This document shows, one piece after another, positions 1 to 8,849 of a stretch of 64,000 nt of DNA (within the stretch, counting starts at the first letter, position 1; each line of letters starts with the position of its first letter). A program made the translations under genes and the position numbers. Source of the DNA: Defluviitaleaceae bacterium (GTDB lineage: Bacteria > Bacillota > Clostridia > Lachnospirales > WRAX01); NCBI GenBank assembly GCA_009785555.1, contig WQWB01000002.1, positions 1-64,000 of the forward strand. Reading direction: 5' to 3'. The notes under the pieces are model-generated. The model did no database searches and was not told the DNA's origin. It worked only from the letters and a program-made list of their open reading frames with translations.

Positions 1-325
1 CGTTTTTATTTATTTCATAATCAATCTGGGCTGTATCTCCTGTTTTTATAAAAGTCAATCCGTGATACCACGCAATATCAGACAAGGCGTATTCAGGTCC
101 TTCTGATATTTTACTGCCTAAAGTAGTATCAGTAACATTACCGGTTACAGGAATTTTATTAACGTTGTAATTAAAGTTCCATGCTCGCAAGTACATACCA
201 CCGTGTTCTGTTTTAAGATAACCGCATATAGAAACAATTATATCTTCCATGCAACTATGATATTCAAAATGTTTAGAATACTTGATAATCGACTGCATAT
301 CTTCACCGTCTAGTATTAATTTCAA
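1..325 (-). CDS. Partial papain-fold (BtrH_N/C39-like) protein, N-terminus only
   Basis: The gene reads off the left edge, with 108 codons visible from a TTG at 325. An ATG at 298 with GGTGA just upstream is an alternative start. The TTG overlaps the stop of the preceding aminotransferase gene as TTGA, so translation is probably coupled and this is a later gene of the same operon. An early HSCMEDI motif followed by an aromatic stretch resembles the Cys-nucleophile helix of BtrH_N/C39-like papain folds. That family transfers acyl groups from carrier proteins or cleaves peptides. The His and Asp partners lie beyond the edge, so the family call is an inference. It would be the second such protein in the operon. 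Confidence 0.5.
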   Translation of the reverse strand, partial: MKLILDGEDMQSIIKYSKHFEYHSCMEDIIVSICGYLKTEHGGMYLRAWNFNYNVNKIPVTGNVTDTTLGSKISEGPEYALSDIAWYHGLTFIKTGDTAQIDYEINKN

Positions 326-1662
326 ATTTTATAACTTTTTTTCAGGCTGCTGCTTACAGCTCTTTCCTTGACGGCAGAAAAATCTTCCATAATATAGCCG
401 ACACGATTTTGAACAAAGGCTATGTCCTCTTCACAAAGGGCACATGACGGGTACATGCGGGATATTCGGCAGCAGTATATACCGTATAAAATCATTATAT
501 CGCGCAGTAAGTTATCCATAAAAATTATGTCATTTGTATACTGCTCATATGATGTCAAGATGTGAGGAGAGCAGTGGAATGACGCGCACATACTGTCGCC
601 TTGTATCACAAGTTCAGTATTATAAGCATTGGCGCTGTCTTTCAACAATGAATGAATATATTCCGCAATACTTCTCATTTCATCATAATAATATCCATCG
701 CTTAAAATACTCATTGAAGTATAAACCGCATATAAACCCATTTCGTACCCATTATATGTACCGCCGTATATAACCTCGTGATTTTCATAAAGCCGCATCA
801 GATCCCTGCTGCCAAGCAGCGCAGTTACAGGCAAATCCCCGCCTGACAACGCTTTGCCAAGAACCGTCAAGTCTGCCTTTACACCCATAGTTTTTTGAAT
901 ACTGCCAAGCTGCGTTCTATTCCCTGTAATAACTTCGTCAAAAATCAAAACTATATTATACCTGTCGCATAACTTCCTGACGGCATGTAAATAACCTTCG
1001 CCCGGCATTATACTCCCAGCATTTACCGCAATAGGTTCGGTAATCACTGCGGCAATTTCGTCATGGTACATATATAAGAAGTTTTCCAGCAATTCAATAT
1101 CATTCCATTTCAAAACGGTTATCCCATCTCTAAGCGCGTTAGTCATACCCCCTTTAGAACAATGAGGATCATCGGCATTTATACTGGGATAAGGCAATGT
1201 TAGCGGGTTGTATCTGCCGCCTAAAATGTTATCGTGGTTGCCGTGATAATTCCCTTCAAATGTTACCACCCTTTTTCTACCTGTATAAGCGCGCGCAAGC
1301 CTCATCGCGTTTTGTATGGTTTCCGTGCCGCTCAGCCCGTACCGAACCATATCAGCGCCAGGTACATTACGCAATATTGCTTCACTGCATAGGTATTCGA
1401 TGTCCCGTTTCTTTACCGTACTCCGTATATAATCGTATCGGTTATTAAATTCAGCATTGTTTATGCCAAAAATCATCGCACCTGATCGAACAGATAAATC
1501 CAAATACTCATTGCCATCGTAATCTAACAGCCTTGAGCCACTTCCGCTTGCAAATTTTATTGCGCTCGGTTTATACTTAAAATTTGAATGTGCAGCGTTT
1601 GGTATATATTTTGACAGCGCGCTTGCATATTCACTGGTTTTTTTTAGATTATATCTTCTCAT
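322..1662 (-). CDS. Class III PLP aminotransferase, glutamate-1-semialdehyde aminomutase-like
   Basis: This is a fold-type I PLP enzyme of 446 residues. The cofactor-binding FEGNYHGNHD segment lies near residue 135, the FDEVITG motif has Asp242, and LGKALSGGDLPV supplies the Schiff-base Lys270. The closest recognisable relatives are GSA 2,1-aminomutases and secondary-metabolite aminotransferases. No heme genes are nearby, and the setting among sugar, ACP and carbamoyl genes points to amination of a sugar or acyl intermediate instead. The substrate is not evident. The start lies 6 nt after the stop of the upstream gene and has no clear Shine-Dalgarno sequence, so it probably relies on coupling. 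Confidence 0.85.
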   Translation of the reverse strand: MRRYNLKKTSEYASALSKYIPNAAHSNFKYKPSAIKFASGSGSRLLDYDGNEYLDLSVRSGAMIFGINNAEFNNRYDYIRSTVKKRDIEYLCSEAILRNVPGADMVRYGLSGTETIQNAMRLARAYTGRKRVVTFEGNYHGNHDNILGGRYNPLTLPYPSINADDPHCSKGGMTNALRDGITVLKWNDIELLENFLYMYHDEIAAVITEPIAVNAGSIMPGEGYLHAVRKLCDRYNIVLIFDEVITGNRTQLGSIQKTMGVKADLTVLGKALSGGDLPVTALLGSRDLMRLYENHEVIYGGTYNGYEMGLYAVYTSMSILSDGYYYDEMRSIAEYIHSLLKDSANAYNTELVIQGDSMCASFHCSPHILTSYEQYTNDIIFMDNLLRDIMILYGIYCCRISRMYPSCALCEEDIAFVQNRVGYIMEDFSAVKERAVSSSLKKSYKI

Positions 1663-1668
1663 AACGGC

Positions 1669-3132
1669 TTATAAAATATATTCGAAGTTTATGGTATCGT
1701 AGCTTACCATATTTTTGTTGAGCACCTTGGGATTCCGCAACAAATACCTCATCCTGTCAAACAGTACCTCCGGGTTTATCCTGCCGCCGTTACCATCTTC
1801 ATTAGCCAAGCAAAAACTAGATGTAAAAGGTACATAACTTAGAAAAATACGCAATTTTTCATCCGGCGTGACTATCCAGTGAGGTGTATTCCTACTGAAA
1901 ACAATTATATTTGGTATACGGAACAAGCCGGAAATATGACCAAAAACACTGTCAACCCCTACGTGCATATCCATGTTTTTAATAATATTAATAAGAGACA
2001 ACAACGGTTCGCCACTCATATCTATTACGTTGTTAAAGTTTTTATCTGGAAAATTACACAGATTTATAACGCCTATACCGTTTCTTTCGCATAAATCTAT
2101 GAAACTCTGTGCGAATTCATAATTCCAGCTTTTTTTATACGGGATTCTAGCGTTCCGCAATTCTGTTTCGTCTGTATCTGTAGCAAATTGCACGGTAATA
2201 ATATGTTTGTATCTGGTTCTGAGCATATCGACAAAGAACTTGCTTTTCTCGTCCGTTGGATATTCATTATTAATTTTATCTATAGCTTCTTCCATCCCAT
2301 CGACCATAAGCTGTTTTGATATAAGGCGTGATATATGAAGCTTTGTTTCCTTTTTTAATATATCGAAACTAAGAAAGTCACAAAGAGAATATATATCATT
2401 GTCACTTTCCAATATATCAAGCAGTGAACCGAACGAGTCTATCATTTGCTGGCTTAAATGATTAAATTCGGGAAGTAGTTCCGTCAAAACATCATAAGAA
2501 ATATTCCTAAGATGTATAATGTTATATTTCTGATATGGTTTTTTCGCACGGAACTGCTTAAGGACGGGATATAACATTATACTGTCGCCATATGTTATCC
2601 AAGGAGACAAATAGATATAGGCTTCTTTCCCCTTAATTCTATCATTATTGTTTCTGTCTCTATCCGTATTTTTTTTGTAAAACAATATGGAATAACTAGC
2701 GGACGTCTTGTAAACACTCTGCCTTTCGTACCCGTCCGGAATAATGCTGGATACTAAAATCGTTTTTTGGTATACATCGGTGTCGCATTCAAAAGACTTA
2801 AAAAACAAAACAGCATACTCATATTTATGATATTTAAATTCACTACACCCCAATGTTTTTGTATATTGCCTTAAATCATCGGCACTACTCATTTGAATAA
2901 AATATTCTCCGTTAATAACTTCCGGTTTTGATTTTAATCCATCTATAAAATTGTCATCATTTTTTATGTAGCAAATTATAAAAGCCGCTTCGCAAATGTC
3001 AAATGCTTTTTTATAGACTTCATATACATTTTCTTTCCCACACATAATCGCATATAATCTTGCGGAGGATAAAAAAAACTTCAGCTCTTTAATCGAATTC
3101 AAATATTCATTGCTTTGGCAAACAATACTCAT
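1669..3132 (-). CDS. GT9-like (heptosyltransferase fold) protein with an unrecognised N-terminal domain
   Basis: The protein has 487 residues. From about residue 175 it resembles GT-B glycosyltransferase family 9 (ADP-heptosyltransferases). It has a GDSIMLYPVL segment at 182-191 and a C-terminal MDMHVGVDSVFGHISGLF segment at 387-404, matching the VGxDSGxxH donor-site signature of GT9 with Asp394 and His399. The first ~170 residues match nothing I recognise. No membrane segments are obvious. Placement next to four heptose genes makes transfer of a heptose a natural inference, and the acceptor is unknown. The start has GGGGG about 8 nt upstream. The genes on both sides are co-directional and closely packed. 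Confidence 0.65.
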   Translation of the reverse strand: MSIVCQSNEYLNSIKELKFFLSSARLYAIMCGKENVYEVYKKAFDICEAAFIICYIKNDDNFIDGLKSKPEVINGEYFIQMSSADDLRQYTKTLGCSEFKYHKYEYAVLFFKSFECDTDVYQKTILVSSIIPDGYERQSVYKTSASYSILFYKKNTDRDRNNNDRIKGKEAYIYLSPWITYGDSIMLYPVLKQFRAKKPYQKYNIIHLRNISYDVLTELLPEFNHLSQQMIDSFGSLLDILESDNDIYSLCDFLSFDILKKETKLHISRLISKQLMVDGMEEAIDKINNEYPTDEKSKFFVDMLRTRYKHIITVQFATDTDETELRNARIPYKKSWNYEFAQSFIDLCERNGIGVINLCNFPDKNFNNVIDMSGEPLLSLINIIKNMDMHVGVDSVFGHISGLFRIPNIIVFSRNTPHWIVTPDEKLRIFLSYVPFTSSFCLANEDGNGGRINPEVLFDRMRYLLRNPKVLNKNMVSYDTINFEYIL

Positions 3133-3153
3133 GACGAACCCCCATTCCGACGT

Positions 3154-4863
3154 CTAATTCTTATTTATTTTGTCAATAAAATAATCTTCTATGACAAGAT
3201 AATGGATGCCGCTGTTCAAAAAACTCTCGACCGCTTGCAAGGGGGTTTCCACAATGGGTTGACCTTTAATGTTGAATGATGTATTCAAAAGGATGGGAAT
3301 CCCGGTTATTTTTTCAAAGGCTGATATTAGTTCATAAAACACCTTGTTTTCGTCTCTTGAAACCGTTTGCAATCTGGCAGTTTGATCCACATGGGTAACG
3401 GCACCAAGCTTTTCCGCGTACTTTTCTTTTACACTTGCAACATACAGCATAAAAGGATTGTCCTCAAAATCAGTATCAAAATACTCACTGACCTTTTCAC
3501 GCAATACCGCCGGGGCAAAAGGCCGGAACGGTTCGCGGAACTTGACAAGGTTATTTAATATATCCTTCATTTCGTTAGGCATCGGGTTGGCCAGTATGCT
3601 GCGGTGTCCTAATGCACGCGGCCCAATTTCCGAACCCTCGGTAAACCAGCCTATAATTTTGTTTTCCGCAAGCATTTTTGCCGTTTTTTCATACAACTGA
3701 TCGGCCGGCATCTTACTCCACCTTAAAACCCCGCTATATCTACTCAACGTCTGCTCTATCTCTACATTTGTATAGGCTCGACCAAGAAACGGATAAATAA
3801 AACGGCTGTTCATTTCATCTTTATTGTTGTATTGATAATGTGCGTAAATAGCCGCACCATAAGCCAAGCCCGAATCTCCGGCAGCAGGGAAGATAAAAAC
3901 GTCTTCAAACTTTGTCTTTTGTTTAATTTTCCCGTTTAATACACTGTTCAATGCAACACCACCGCCGTAACTTAGACTCTTACAGCCCGTCTTTTCATAT
4001 AAGTGATTTAATATACAAAAAACAAGCTCTTCTAAGATTACTTGACCTGTGCAAGCTATATCCGCCTTTGTTTTCAGAATATCAGAATAATATGCTTCTT
4101 TATTATTTTTAATAATATAAATCAACTGATTATAAATTCCATTGATATCAATTTTGACAGCTATATCTTTTCCTTTTTCGCCAACTGTTATAAATTCTTT
4201 TATCCTGTCGTAGTAAATGGGCCTACCGTAGGGTGCAAGCCCCATTGTTTTTCCTTCTTCAAGCAAATTGAATCCTATCATATATGTTATAAGGGAATAG
4301 AAATCGCCTATTGAGTTATCGGTAAGCGTTAGCCTGTCCATGCCGCTTTTATGCCTGAAATCATAAGGAAGATAGGCATATTTTTCATTTCTTGTACCCA
4401 AATAATCGGTATATAAATTTTCCTGCCCCCATATAGAATTAAAAATAGTGATTTTATTGTCTATTGCAAAGCCAAGCGAAATTGTGTTGGACTGTCCGTC
4501 CGAATAATGGTCTCCCGCACCATCCGCAACAAAAACTGCACTGTCTTTAAACCCAGAACCGTAATATGAAGCGGCGGCATGAGCCATATGGTGATTTACT
4601 CGCATAATATTAGCATAATATTCTCTATCCGCGAAAGCCGCCATACCCCATTGGTTGTTTGATACAATAATACCAATATCATCAATCGACAACCCGTTGG
4701 CATCTAAACAATACTGTATTCCCCCAAGTAAGGCCGACCTCAGCCCGCCACTGTGTTTTTCACGTGATACGCGTTCTTCCTCAATATATGTTATTATTTT
4801 TTTATCTTTTAGTAAACAATATGAAAAATCATGCTGTGAACCACCAATACCTAATATGTACAT
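3154..4863 (-). CDS. O-carbamoyltransferase, NodU/CmcH/TobZ family
   Basis: Enzymes of this family use carbamoyl phosphate and ATP to form carbamoyl-AMP, then carbamoylate a hydroxyl group (tobramycin TobZ, cephamycin CmcH, Nod-factor NodU). The 569-residue length is typical. The N-terminal Kae1-like domain begins LGIGGSQHDFS and contains the metal-binding NHHMAHA motif at 90-96 and VADGAGD. The C-terminal domain carries TEGSEIGPRALGHRSILANP. The start codon overlaps the ACP stop as TAATG, with GAAGGTGG upstream. Carbamoylation is a hallmark of tailored natural products and Nod-like oligosaccharides, so this gene argues that the operon makes a decorated small molecule or glycan. The acceptor is unknown. 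Confidence 0.92.
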   Translation of the reverse strand: MYILGIGGSQHDFSYCLLKDKKIITYIEEERVSREKHSGGLRSALLGGIQYCLDANGLSIDDIGIIVSNNQWGMAAFADREYYANIMRVNHHMAHAAASYYGSGFKDSAVFVADGAGDHYSDGQSNTISLGFAIDNKITIFNSIWGQENLYTDYLGTRNEKYAYLPYDFRHKSGMDRLTLTDNSIGDFYSLITYMIGFNLLEEGKTMGLAPYGRPIYYDRIKEFITVGEKGKDIAVKIDINGIYNQLIYIIKNNKEAYYSDILKTKADIACTGQVILEELVFCILNHLYEKTGCKSLSYGGGVALNSVLNGKIKQKTKFEDVFIFPAAGDSGLAYGAAIYAHYQYNNKDEMNSRFIYPFLGRAYTNVEIEQTLSRYSGVLRWSKMPADQLYEKTAKMLAENKIIGWFTEGSEIGPRALGHRSILANPMPNEMKDILNNLVKFREPFRPFAPAVLREKVSEYFDTDFEDNPFMLYVASVKEKYAEKLGAVTHVDQTARLQTVSRDENKVFYELISAFEKITGIPILLNTSFNIKGQPIVETPLQAVESFLNSGIHYLVIEDYFIDKINKN

Positions 4864-5114
4864 TAATAACCACCTTCTCTAAATTTAATTACATACTCAA
4901 CCAGATCGTCTAAACCAAAATCATTGCCGAGAACCAAATATTCGTCATCAAAATAAATTCCATATTCTCTTTCAATTTCAACCAGTACTTTTAAGAATGC
5001 AATTGAATTAATCTGATACTGAACAAATGGCTCATCAAAATCTGTATCTTCGGGCATATCACCTGTATATATAAACTTGGAAATCATAAAATCTTTAAGT
5101 TCTTTATGTTGCAT
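4863..5114 (-). CDS. Acyl carrier protein
   Basis: This 83-residue acidic protein has the four-helix ACP layout. Its phosphopantetheine attachment serine is Ser37 in INSIAF, corresponding to the usual DSL motif. It is not the fatty-acid ACP context, since no fab genes are near. It sits between a thiolase and a carbamoyltransferase and close to a BtrH-like protein. In butirosin biosynthesis BtrH moves an acyl group from the carrier protein BtrI onto an aminosugar, and a similar relay here is an inference. GGGAG lies 5 nt before the ATG, and its stop overlaps the next start. Confidence 0.85.
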   Translation of the reverse strand: MQHKELKDFMISKFIYTGDMPEDTDFDEPFVQYQINSIAFLKVLVEIEREYGIYFDDEYLVLGNDFGLDDLVEYVIKFREGGY

Positions 5115-5130
5115 AAAAGCTCCCTTTCCT

Positions 5131-6294
5131 TTAAGTTAGATTTTTTATAAGTACGCCGCTTCCTATCCCGCCGCCGCCACAAAGTACAGCCACTCCATAA
5201 GCAACCGAATTTCTTTTTAGATGATGCAATAAAGTAATGCAAATACGCAGGCCAGTACTGCCCAGAGGGTGTCCCAGCGGTATACTTCCACCTCCAATAT
5301 TGATAATTTCTGGATTCCACTTGCTTTGTTTCAAACATATGCACATTTGCGCAGCATACGCTTCATTGCATTCTATCAAATCTATGTCGTCTTCTTTGAT
5401 TCCCGAAATATCCAATAATTTGTTAAACGCTTTGTGGGGTGCAAGACATATACTACCCGGGTCTACACCAATAACTACAGATGAGATTATCTCGGCTTCC
5501 GGCTGTATTCCATATTTTTCACATGCTCGTTCTGACATCAAAAGCACCGCACTTGCTCCGTCGTTTATGGACGTTGCATTTTTCTTTGTTATTGTGCCAT
5601 CCTCACAAAACAACGGAACGTTCTTTTCAGAATCCAATAAATGTTTGTAAAACTGTATGTGTTCATCTTCATTAAAAATTGTATTGTCTGCAAGCCTAAC
5701 AGGCTCTATCTCATCCTTAAACCATCCATTTTTTTGTGCATATCTCGCTTTTTCATAGCTCTTCACAGAGTAATCATCCTGTTTATTTCTGCTGATGCCA
5801 TACTCTCGTGCGGCTGTTTCTACAGCTAAGCCAATATTGTCTAAATAGCTCGCATCCCTTAAATCATTTAGCGTTTTTGTACTGTTTTTTATATTCATAT
5901 AGGCATTTTTCAAAGAATACGGCGACTGGCTCATGTTTTCTGTTCCACCAACCAAAATAACATCAGCAGCACCGATAATTATATTGCGGCTTGCAATTAT
6001 TAAAGCTTCCATGGAGGATGCGCAAGTCCTGCCGATACATACCGCGGGTATATTTGCCGGTATGCCTGCTGATACCAATGCTTTTTTGGCATAGCTGTGC
6101 GGTTCTTGAGAAAAGCAACAACCTGCAACAAAATCATTTAGCTCTGCGCCTATCTTCCTGCCAGGTATATCTGCTTTATTTAGCAGCGCCCTCACTGCTT
6201 CCGCCAAAATATCTTTCTCAGCCATATTTGATAAAGACCCTGCCGGACTTCCTATAGGGGTCCGGCAGCATTTGGCCATATATACTTTTTGCAT
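5131..6294 (-). CDS. Thiolase (acetyl-CoA acetyltransferase family)
   Basis: Thiolases condense or cleave acyl-CoA thioesters. At 387 residues the length is normal. All catalytic elements are visible: nucleophile Cys91 in RTCASSMEA, NEAYA at 310-314, His342 in GGGSIPLGHPLGSTG and Cys372 in CGGGGIGSG. The usual NxNGGAIA is NIGGGSIP here, a mild divergence. Its operon position suggests it supplies or elongates an acyl chain loaded on the neighbouring ACP, rather than acting in butyrate fermentation, because no hbd, crt or bcd genes are present. AAGGTGG lies 7 nt before the ATG. Confidence 0.9.
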   Translation of the reverse strand: MQKVYMAKCCRTPIGSPAGSLSNMAEKDILAEAVRALLNKADIPGRKIGAELNDFVAGCCFSQEPHSYAKKALVSAGIPANIPAVCIGRTCASSMEALIIASRNIIIGAADVILVGGTENMSQSPYSLKNAYMNIKNSTKTLNDLRDASYLDNIGLAVETAAREYGISRNKQDDYSVKSYEKARYAQKNGWFKDEIEPVRLADNTIFNEDEHIQFYKHLLDSEKNVPLFCEDGTITKKNATSINDGASAVLLMSERACEKYGIQPEAEIISSVVIGVDPGSICLAPHKAFNKLLDISGIKEDDIDLIECNEAYAAQMCICLKQSKWNPEIINIGGGSIPLGHPLGSTGLRICITLLHHLKRNSVAYGVAVLCGGGGIGSGVLIKNLT

Positions 6295-6326
6295 TTAATA
6301 CCACCTTGTACTTAAGAAATTACACC

Positions 6327-7232
6327 CTACATTGCGTTTTCAATTATTTCAACAGCTTGAATCAAACATTTTTTTTCCTTCAACCAAACAGCATCAATCT
6401 TTTGGATTATTCTTTCCCTCATAATTTTTGTTTCTCCCCAAAGTACGCATTTCAAAAAATTATTTTTTAGATTTTTCCATGCAGTTTCCAGCTCCCTCAT
6501 CTCATTTGCAAACATTAAAAAAGTTTCTCCGCCAACATAATTTTCTATAAAACATGTATATAAATACCTGGAGCCGGAAATTATATAACCTACCATCGAA
6601 TCTAAATCAGAGACCCATGCTCCGCCGCTTACATTTGAAGAATATTCCGCCGCAATCGATTCTGCCAAACTAACCTTTTCCTTAAATATTTCAAATTGCA
6701 AATCAACATTATATTGCAATATTTTATTGTATGATAATATCAATGCATATAGCTTATCAGGTTTAACAAGGGTTTTAGGGGTATTCATATAGTGCATTTT
6801 TGTTATTTTCAAATTATTGGCGTATATTTTTTGAACTTTATCGCTATATGTCGGGTCAACCACGGTTGCAATATCATCTTTTATCGATTCAATCACAATA
6901 ACATGATCATTTGTTATATTATATCTTGGAATCCATTCAAAATTATTGCAAGAAAGTTCAACCATTATAGGTCCTTGATTTTCTATCAATTTCTTAAGTC
7001 CGTCTATGCCACTATAATCTGCAGATATAAATCGTATGCCAAATATCTTTGAAATTTCTTCTTCTATATTATCATGAAAAGCCCTTAGACAGCCTCCTAT
7101 AGTATCTGCTCTTGCTTCATCATAAGCAAATGTAAAAAACGAATGAAAACACAGGGCATAATCAACCCTTTTTTTACTTAGTAAATACATCAAGCAAGCT
7201 CCTGTACAACCCAACCCTCTTAACGATACCAT
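6327..7232 (-). CDS. BtrH-like papain-fold acyltransferase
   Basis: The protein has about 301 residues. I chose the ATG at 7232 because GGAGGG lies 6 nt upstream; a TTG 12 nt earlier covers the Shine-Dalgarno sequence itself. The N-terminal half carries a candidate Cys-His-Asp set: GCTGAC near residue 9, NDHVIVIES, and VVDPTYSD. This matches the BtrH N-terminal/C39-like fold. In butirosin biosynthesis BtrH transfers the gamma-glutamyl-AHBA group from an ACP onto ribostamycin. With an ACP and thiolase immediately downstream, acyl transfer from ACP to an amine is the best guess. The C-terminal ~150 helical residues are less conserved. Confidence 0.6.
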   Translation of the reverse strand: MVSLRGLGCTGACLMYLLSKKRVDYALCFHSFFTFAYDEARADTIGGCLRAFHDNIEEEISKIFGIRFISADYSGIDGLKKLIENQGPIMVELSCNNFEWIPRYNITNDHVIVIESIKDDIATVVDPTYSDKVQKIYANNLKITKMHYMNTPKTLVKPDKLYALILSYNKILQYNVDLQFEIFKEKVSLAESIAAEYSSNVSGGAWVSDLDSMVGYIISGSRYLYTCFIENYVGGETFLMFANEMRELETAWKNLKNNFLKCVLWGETKIMRERIIQKIDAVWLKEKKCLIQAVEIIENAM

Positions 7233-7253
7233 TGTTCCCTCCAAAGCTATCTA

Positions 7254-8207
7254 TCATCTGTAGAATCTTTCCTTCATTTTTTTAACACTCAGATAATTTT
7301 CTATATAATCTTTAACCGCTTGGGAAATTTCGCTAAATTGCTTTTTATAACCAATGTCCTGTAATTTTTTTAGGTCTGCGCATGTATACACTTGATAACT
7401 TTCAGATACTTCTGGCGGTAATTGCGAAAAAGAAATTTCACATTCTTTATTTAATAAAGAACTTACCATTTCTACTATATTGAGAAACGGCGTGGTTACA
7501 CCTGTACCAACATTATAAATGCCGTTAAATTGCTTGTTGCATATAAAATACCATATTACATCCAAAACGTCATTTATATAAATAAAATCTCTTCTTTGTA
7601 ATCCTTTTTGGTACTGACCATTAACATCATAAAGAATTATTTTGCTATGCCGCGAAACAGATTGGTATACATGATAAATAAAACTAGCCATATTCTGCTT
7701 ATGATATTCATTAGGCCCAAAGACATTGAAAAGCCTTAATCCAACCCACTGAGGCGGAGTAGCCTTTGCAGTCAAAACATATCTGTCCAGCAAAACTTTT
7801 GAAAGCGCATATGGACTAGAAGGCTCTGTTTCGGCATCTTCCACGAAGTTTTGCAGAGAACCGTAAACCGAAGCTGAGCTTGCATATATAAACCTAACGC
7901 TATGTTTTCTGCACCATTCAAATAATTCTGTACTGTACATATAATTGTTTTGGAAGATGCCGTCTACGTCCGTGTTTGTAGTAGAACTATATGCTCCAAG
8001 GTGTACAATCACACTGCCGGCAGGAGGTTTTATGGCTAATATTTTTGCTTTATCCATTATCATATTAAATTTTAAATTCAGTAAGTTCTTCCATTTTTCG
8101 CCTATTAGTCTGTCTTCAACAACACAAATATCATTAATACCCATTTTGTTTAAAAATTTTACTAAGCAGCTTCCAATAAAACCTGCTCCACCTGTTATGA
8201 AATACAA
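7254..8207 (-). CDS. hldD: ADP-L-glycero-D-manno-heptose-6-epimerase-like NAD-dependent epimerase
   Basis: This short-chain dehydrogenase-type nucleotide-sugar epimerase has 317 residues. It shows the Rossmann motif TGGAGFIGS, HLGAYSSTTNTD, the YxxxK-type PYALSK, and the HldD-specific RLFNVFGPNEYHKQNMAS segment and RRDFIYINDV. These distinguish it from GalE-type epimerases and suggest action on a nucleotide-activated manno-heptose. The start is a TTG with an unusually strong GGAGGTGAT site 6 nt upstream. It lies directly in line with gmhB, gmhA and the heptose kinase. Its presence in a monoderm without LPS suggests a glycan or metabolite heptose. Confidence 0.85.
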   Translation of the reverse strand: MYFITGGAGFIGSCLVKFLNKMGINDICVVEDRLIGEKWKNLLNLKFNMIMDKAKILAIKPPAGSVIVHLGAYSSTTNTDVDGIFQNNYMYSTELFEWCRKHSVRFIYASSASVYGSLQNFVEDAETEPSSPYALSKVLLDRYVLTAKATPPQWVGLRLFNVFGPNEYHKQNMASFIYHVYQSVSRHSKIILYDVNGQYQKGLQRRDFIYINDVLDVIWYFICNKQFNGIYNVGTGVTTPFLNIVEMVSSLLNKECEISFSQLPPEVSESYQVYTCADLKKLQDIGYKKQFSEISQAVKDYIENYLSVKKMKERFYR

Positions 8208-8252
8208 AAAATCACCTCCATGCCGAAAGCGGCAATAATTCTAAATTATTAC

Positions 8253-8314
8253 TCCATAGAGTTTTATAAAGGCTTGCGCGATGCCTAGCTCTGCTTTGAA
8301 ATAATTCCTCTATA
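8253..8314. repeat. Degenerate short copy of the triple-hairpin element
   Basis: Within the 117-nt gap between gmhB and hldD, an ATAGAG-like left end and an ATTCCTCTATA right end (8304-8314) flank a small AGGC...GCCT hairpin and a CTTTGAAATA arm. These are the ends and one arm of the element at 16621-16767. It is strongly eroded and may be coincidental, but the right end matches exactly. Confidence 0.4.
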
Positions 8315-8324
8315 TTAAATAAAC

Positions 8325-8849
8325 CTAATTTCTAATAATCTCGTCCGCTAAATCAGCAATCGTAAAAGCAGATCCAACTTGAAAAACTCTTTTAAATTTA
8401 ATACTTAAACCTATATCAATATCGCTTTTTTTATCACCGATTAGATACGATGATAAAAAATCAATATTGTAGTCCTTGCCTGCCTTGTAAATCAATCCAG
8501 GTTTTGGTTTTCTGCAATCACAATCTATACTGTACGGCAGTACAGTACCTAACGGATAAGGAAGGTGCGGGCAGATATAAAAAGCGTCGATACTTGTGTT
8601 TTCCAGAGTTTTTAACCGGCAATTCAACGCGTCGTTAAACTGTTTCACGTCACTTAAAGTGCAGTAACCCCTAGCTACACCGGATTGATTTGTTACAACT
8701 ATCAATAAAAAACCCGCGTCCTTTAACTTTTTCAAGGCCTGCGGTACATTTTTTATAAACATTAAATCAGAAACATTCCATGTGTATCCCGTATCAATAT
8801 TAATTGTGCCGTCCCGGTCGAGGAAAATAGCACTATTCTGTAATTTCAT
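8325..8849 (-). CDS. gmhB: D-glycero-D-manno-heptose-1,7-bisphosphate 7-phosphatase
   Basis: This HAD-IIIA phosphatase of 174 residues removes the 7-phosphate from heptose 1,7-bisphosphate. Motif I is FLDRDGTIN, motif II VVTNQSGVARG, motif III/IV GDKKSDIDIG, and a zinc-loop-like cluster CPH...DCDCRKPKPG is typical of GmhB. It overlaps the upstream gmhA by 17 nt, so the two are translationally coupled. The preceding kinase would make its substrate and the product would go to nucleotidylation. No nucleotidyltransferase is seen in the window. Confidence 0.92.
   Translation of the reverse strand: MKLQNSAIFLDRDGTINIDTGYTWNVSDLMFIKNVPQALKKLKDAGFLLIVVTNQSGVARGYCTLSDVKQFNDALNCRLKTLENTSIDAFYICPHLPYPLGTVLPYSIDCDCRKPKPGLIYKAGKDYNIDFLSSYLIGDKKSDIDIGLSIKFKRVFQVGSAFTIADLADEIIRN

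Noticed and set aside
322-1662. Heme-pathway hemL
   Set aside because: The sequence is GSA-aminomutase-like, but no hem genes are near and the operon is clearly a specialised cluster. I kept the broader family name.
3154-4863. Assignment as tRNA threonylcarbamoyladenosine synthase (TsaD-like)
   Set aside because: The N-terminal domain is Kae1-like, but the C-terminal GSEIGPRALGHRS domain is specific to NodU/TobZ carbamoyltransferases, and the cluster context agrees.
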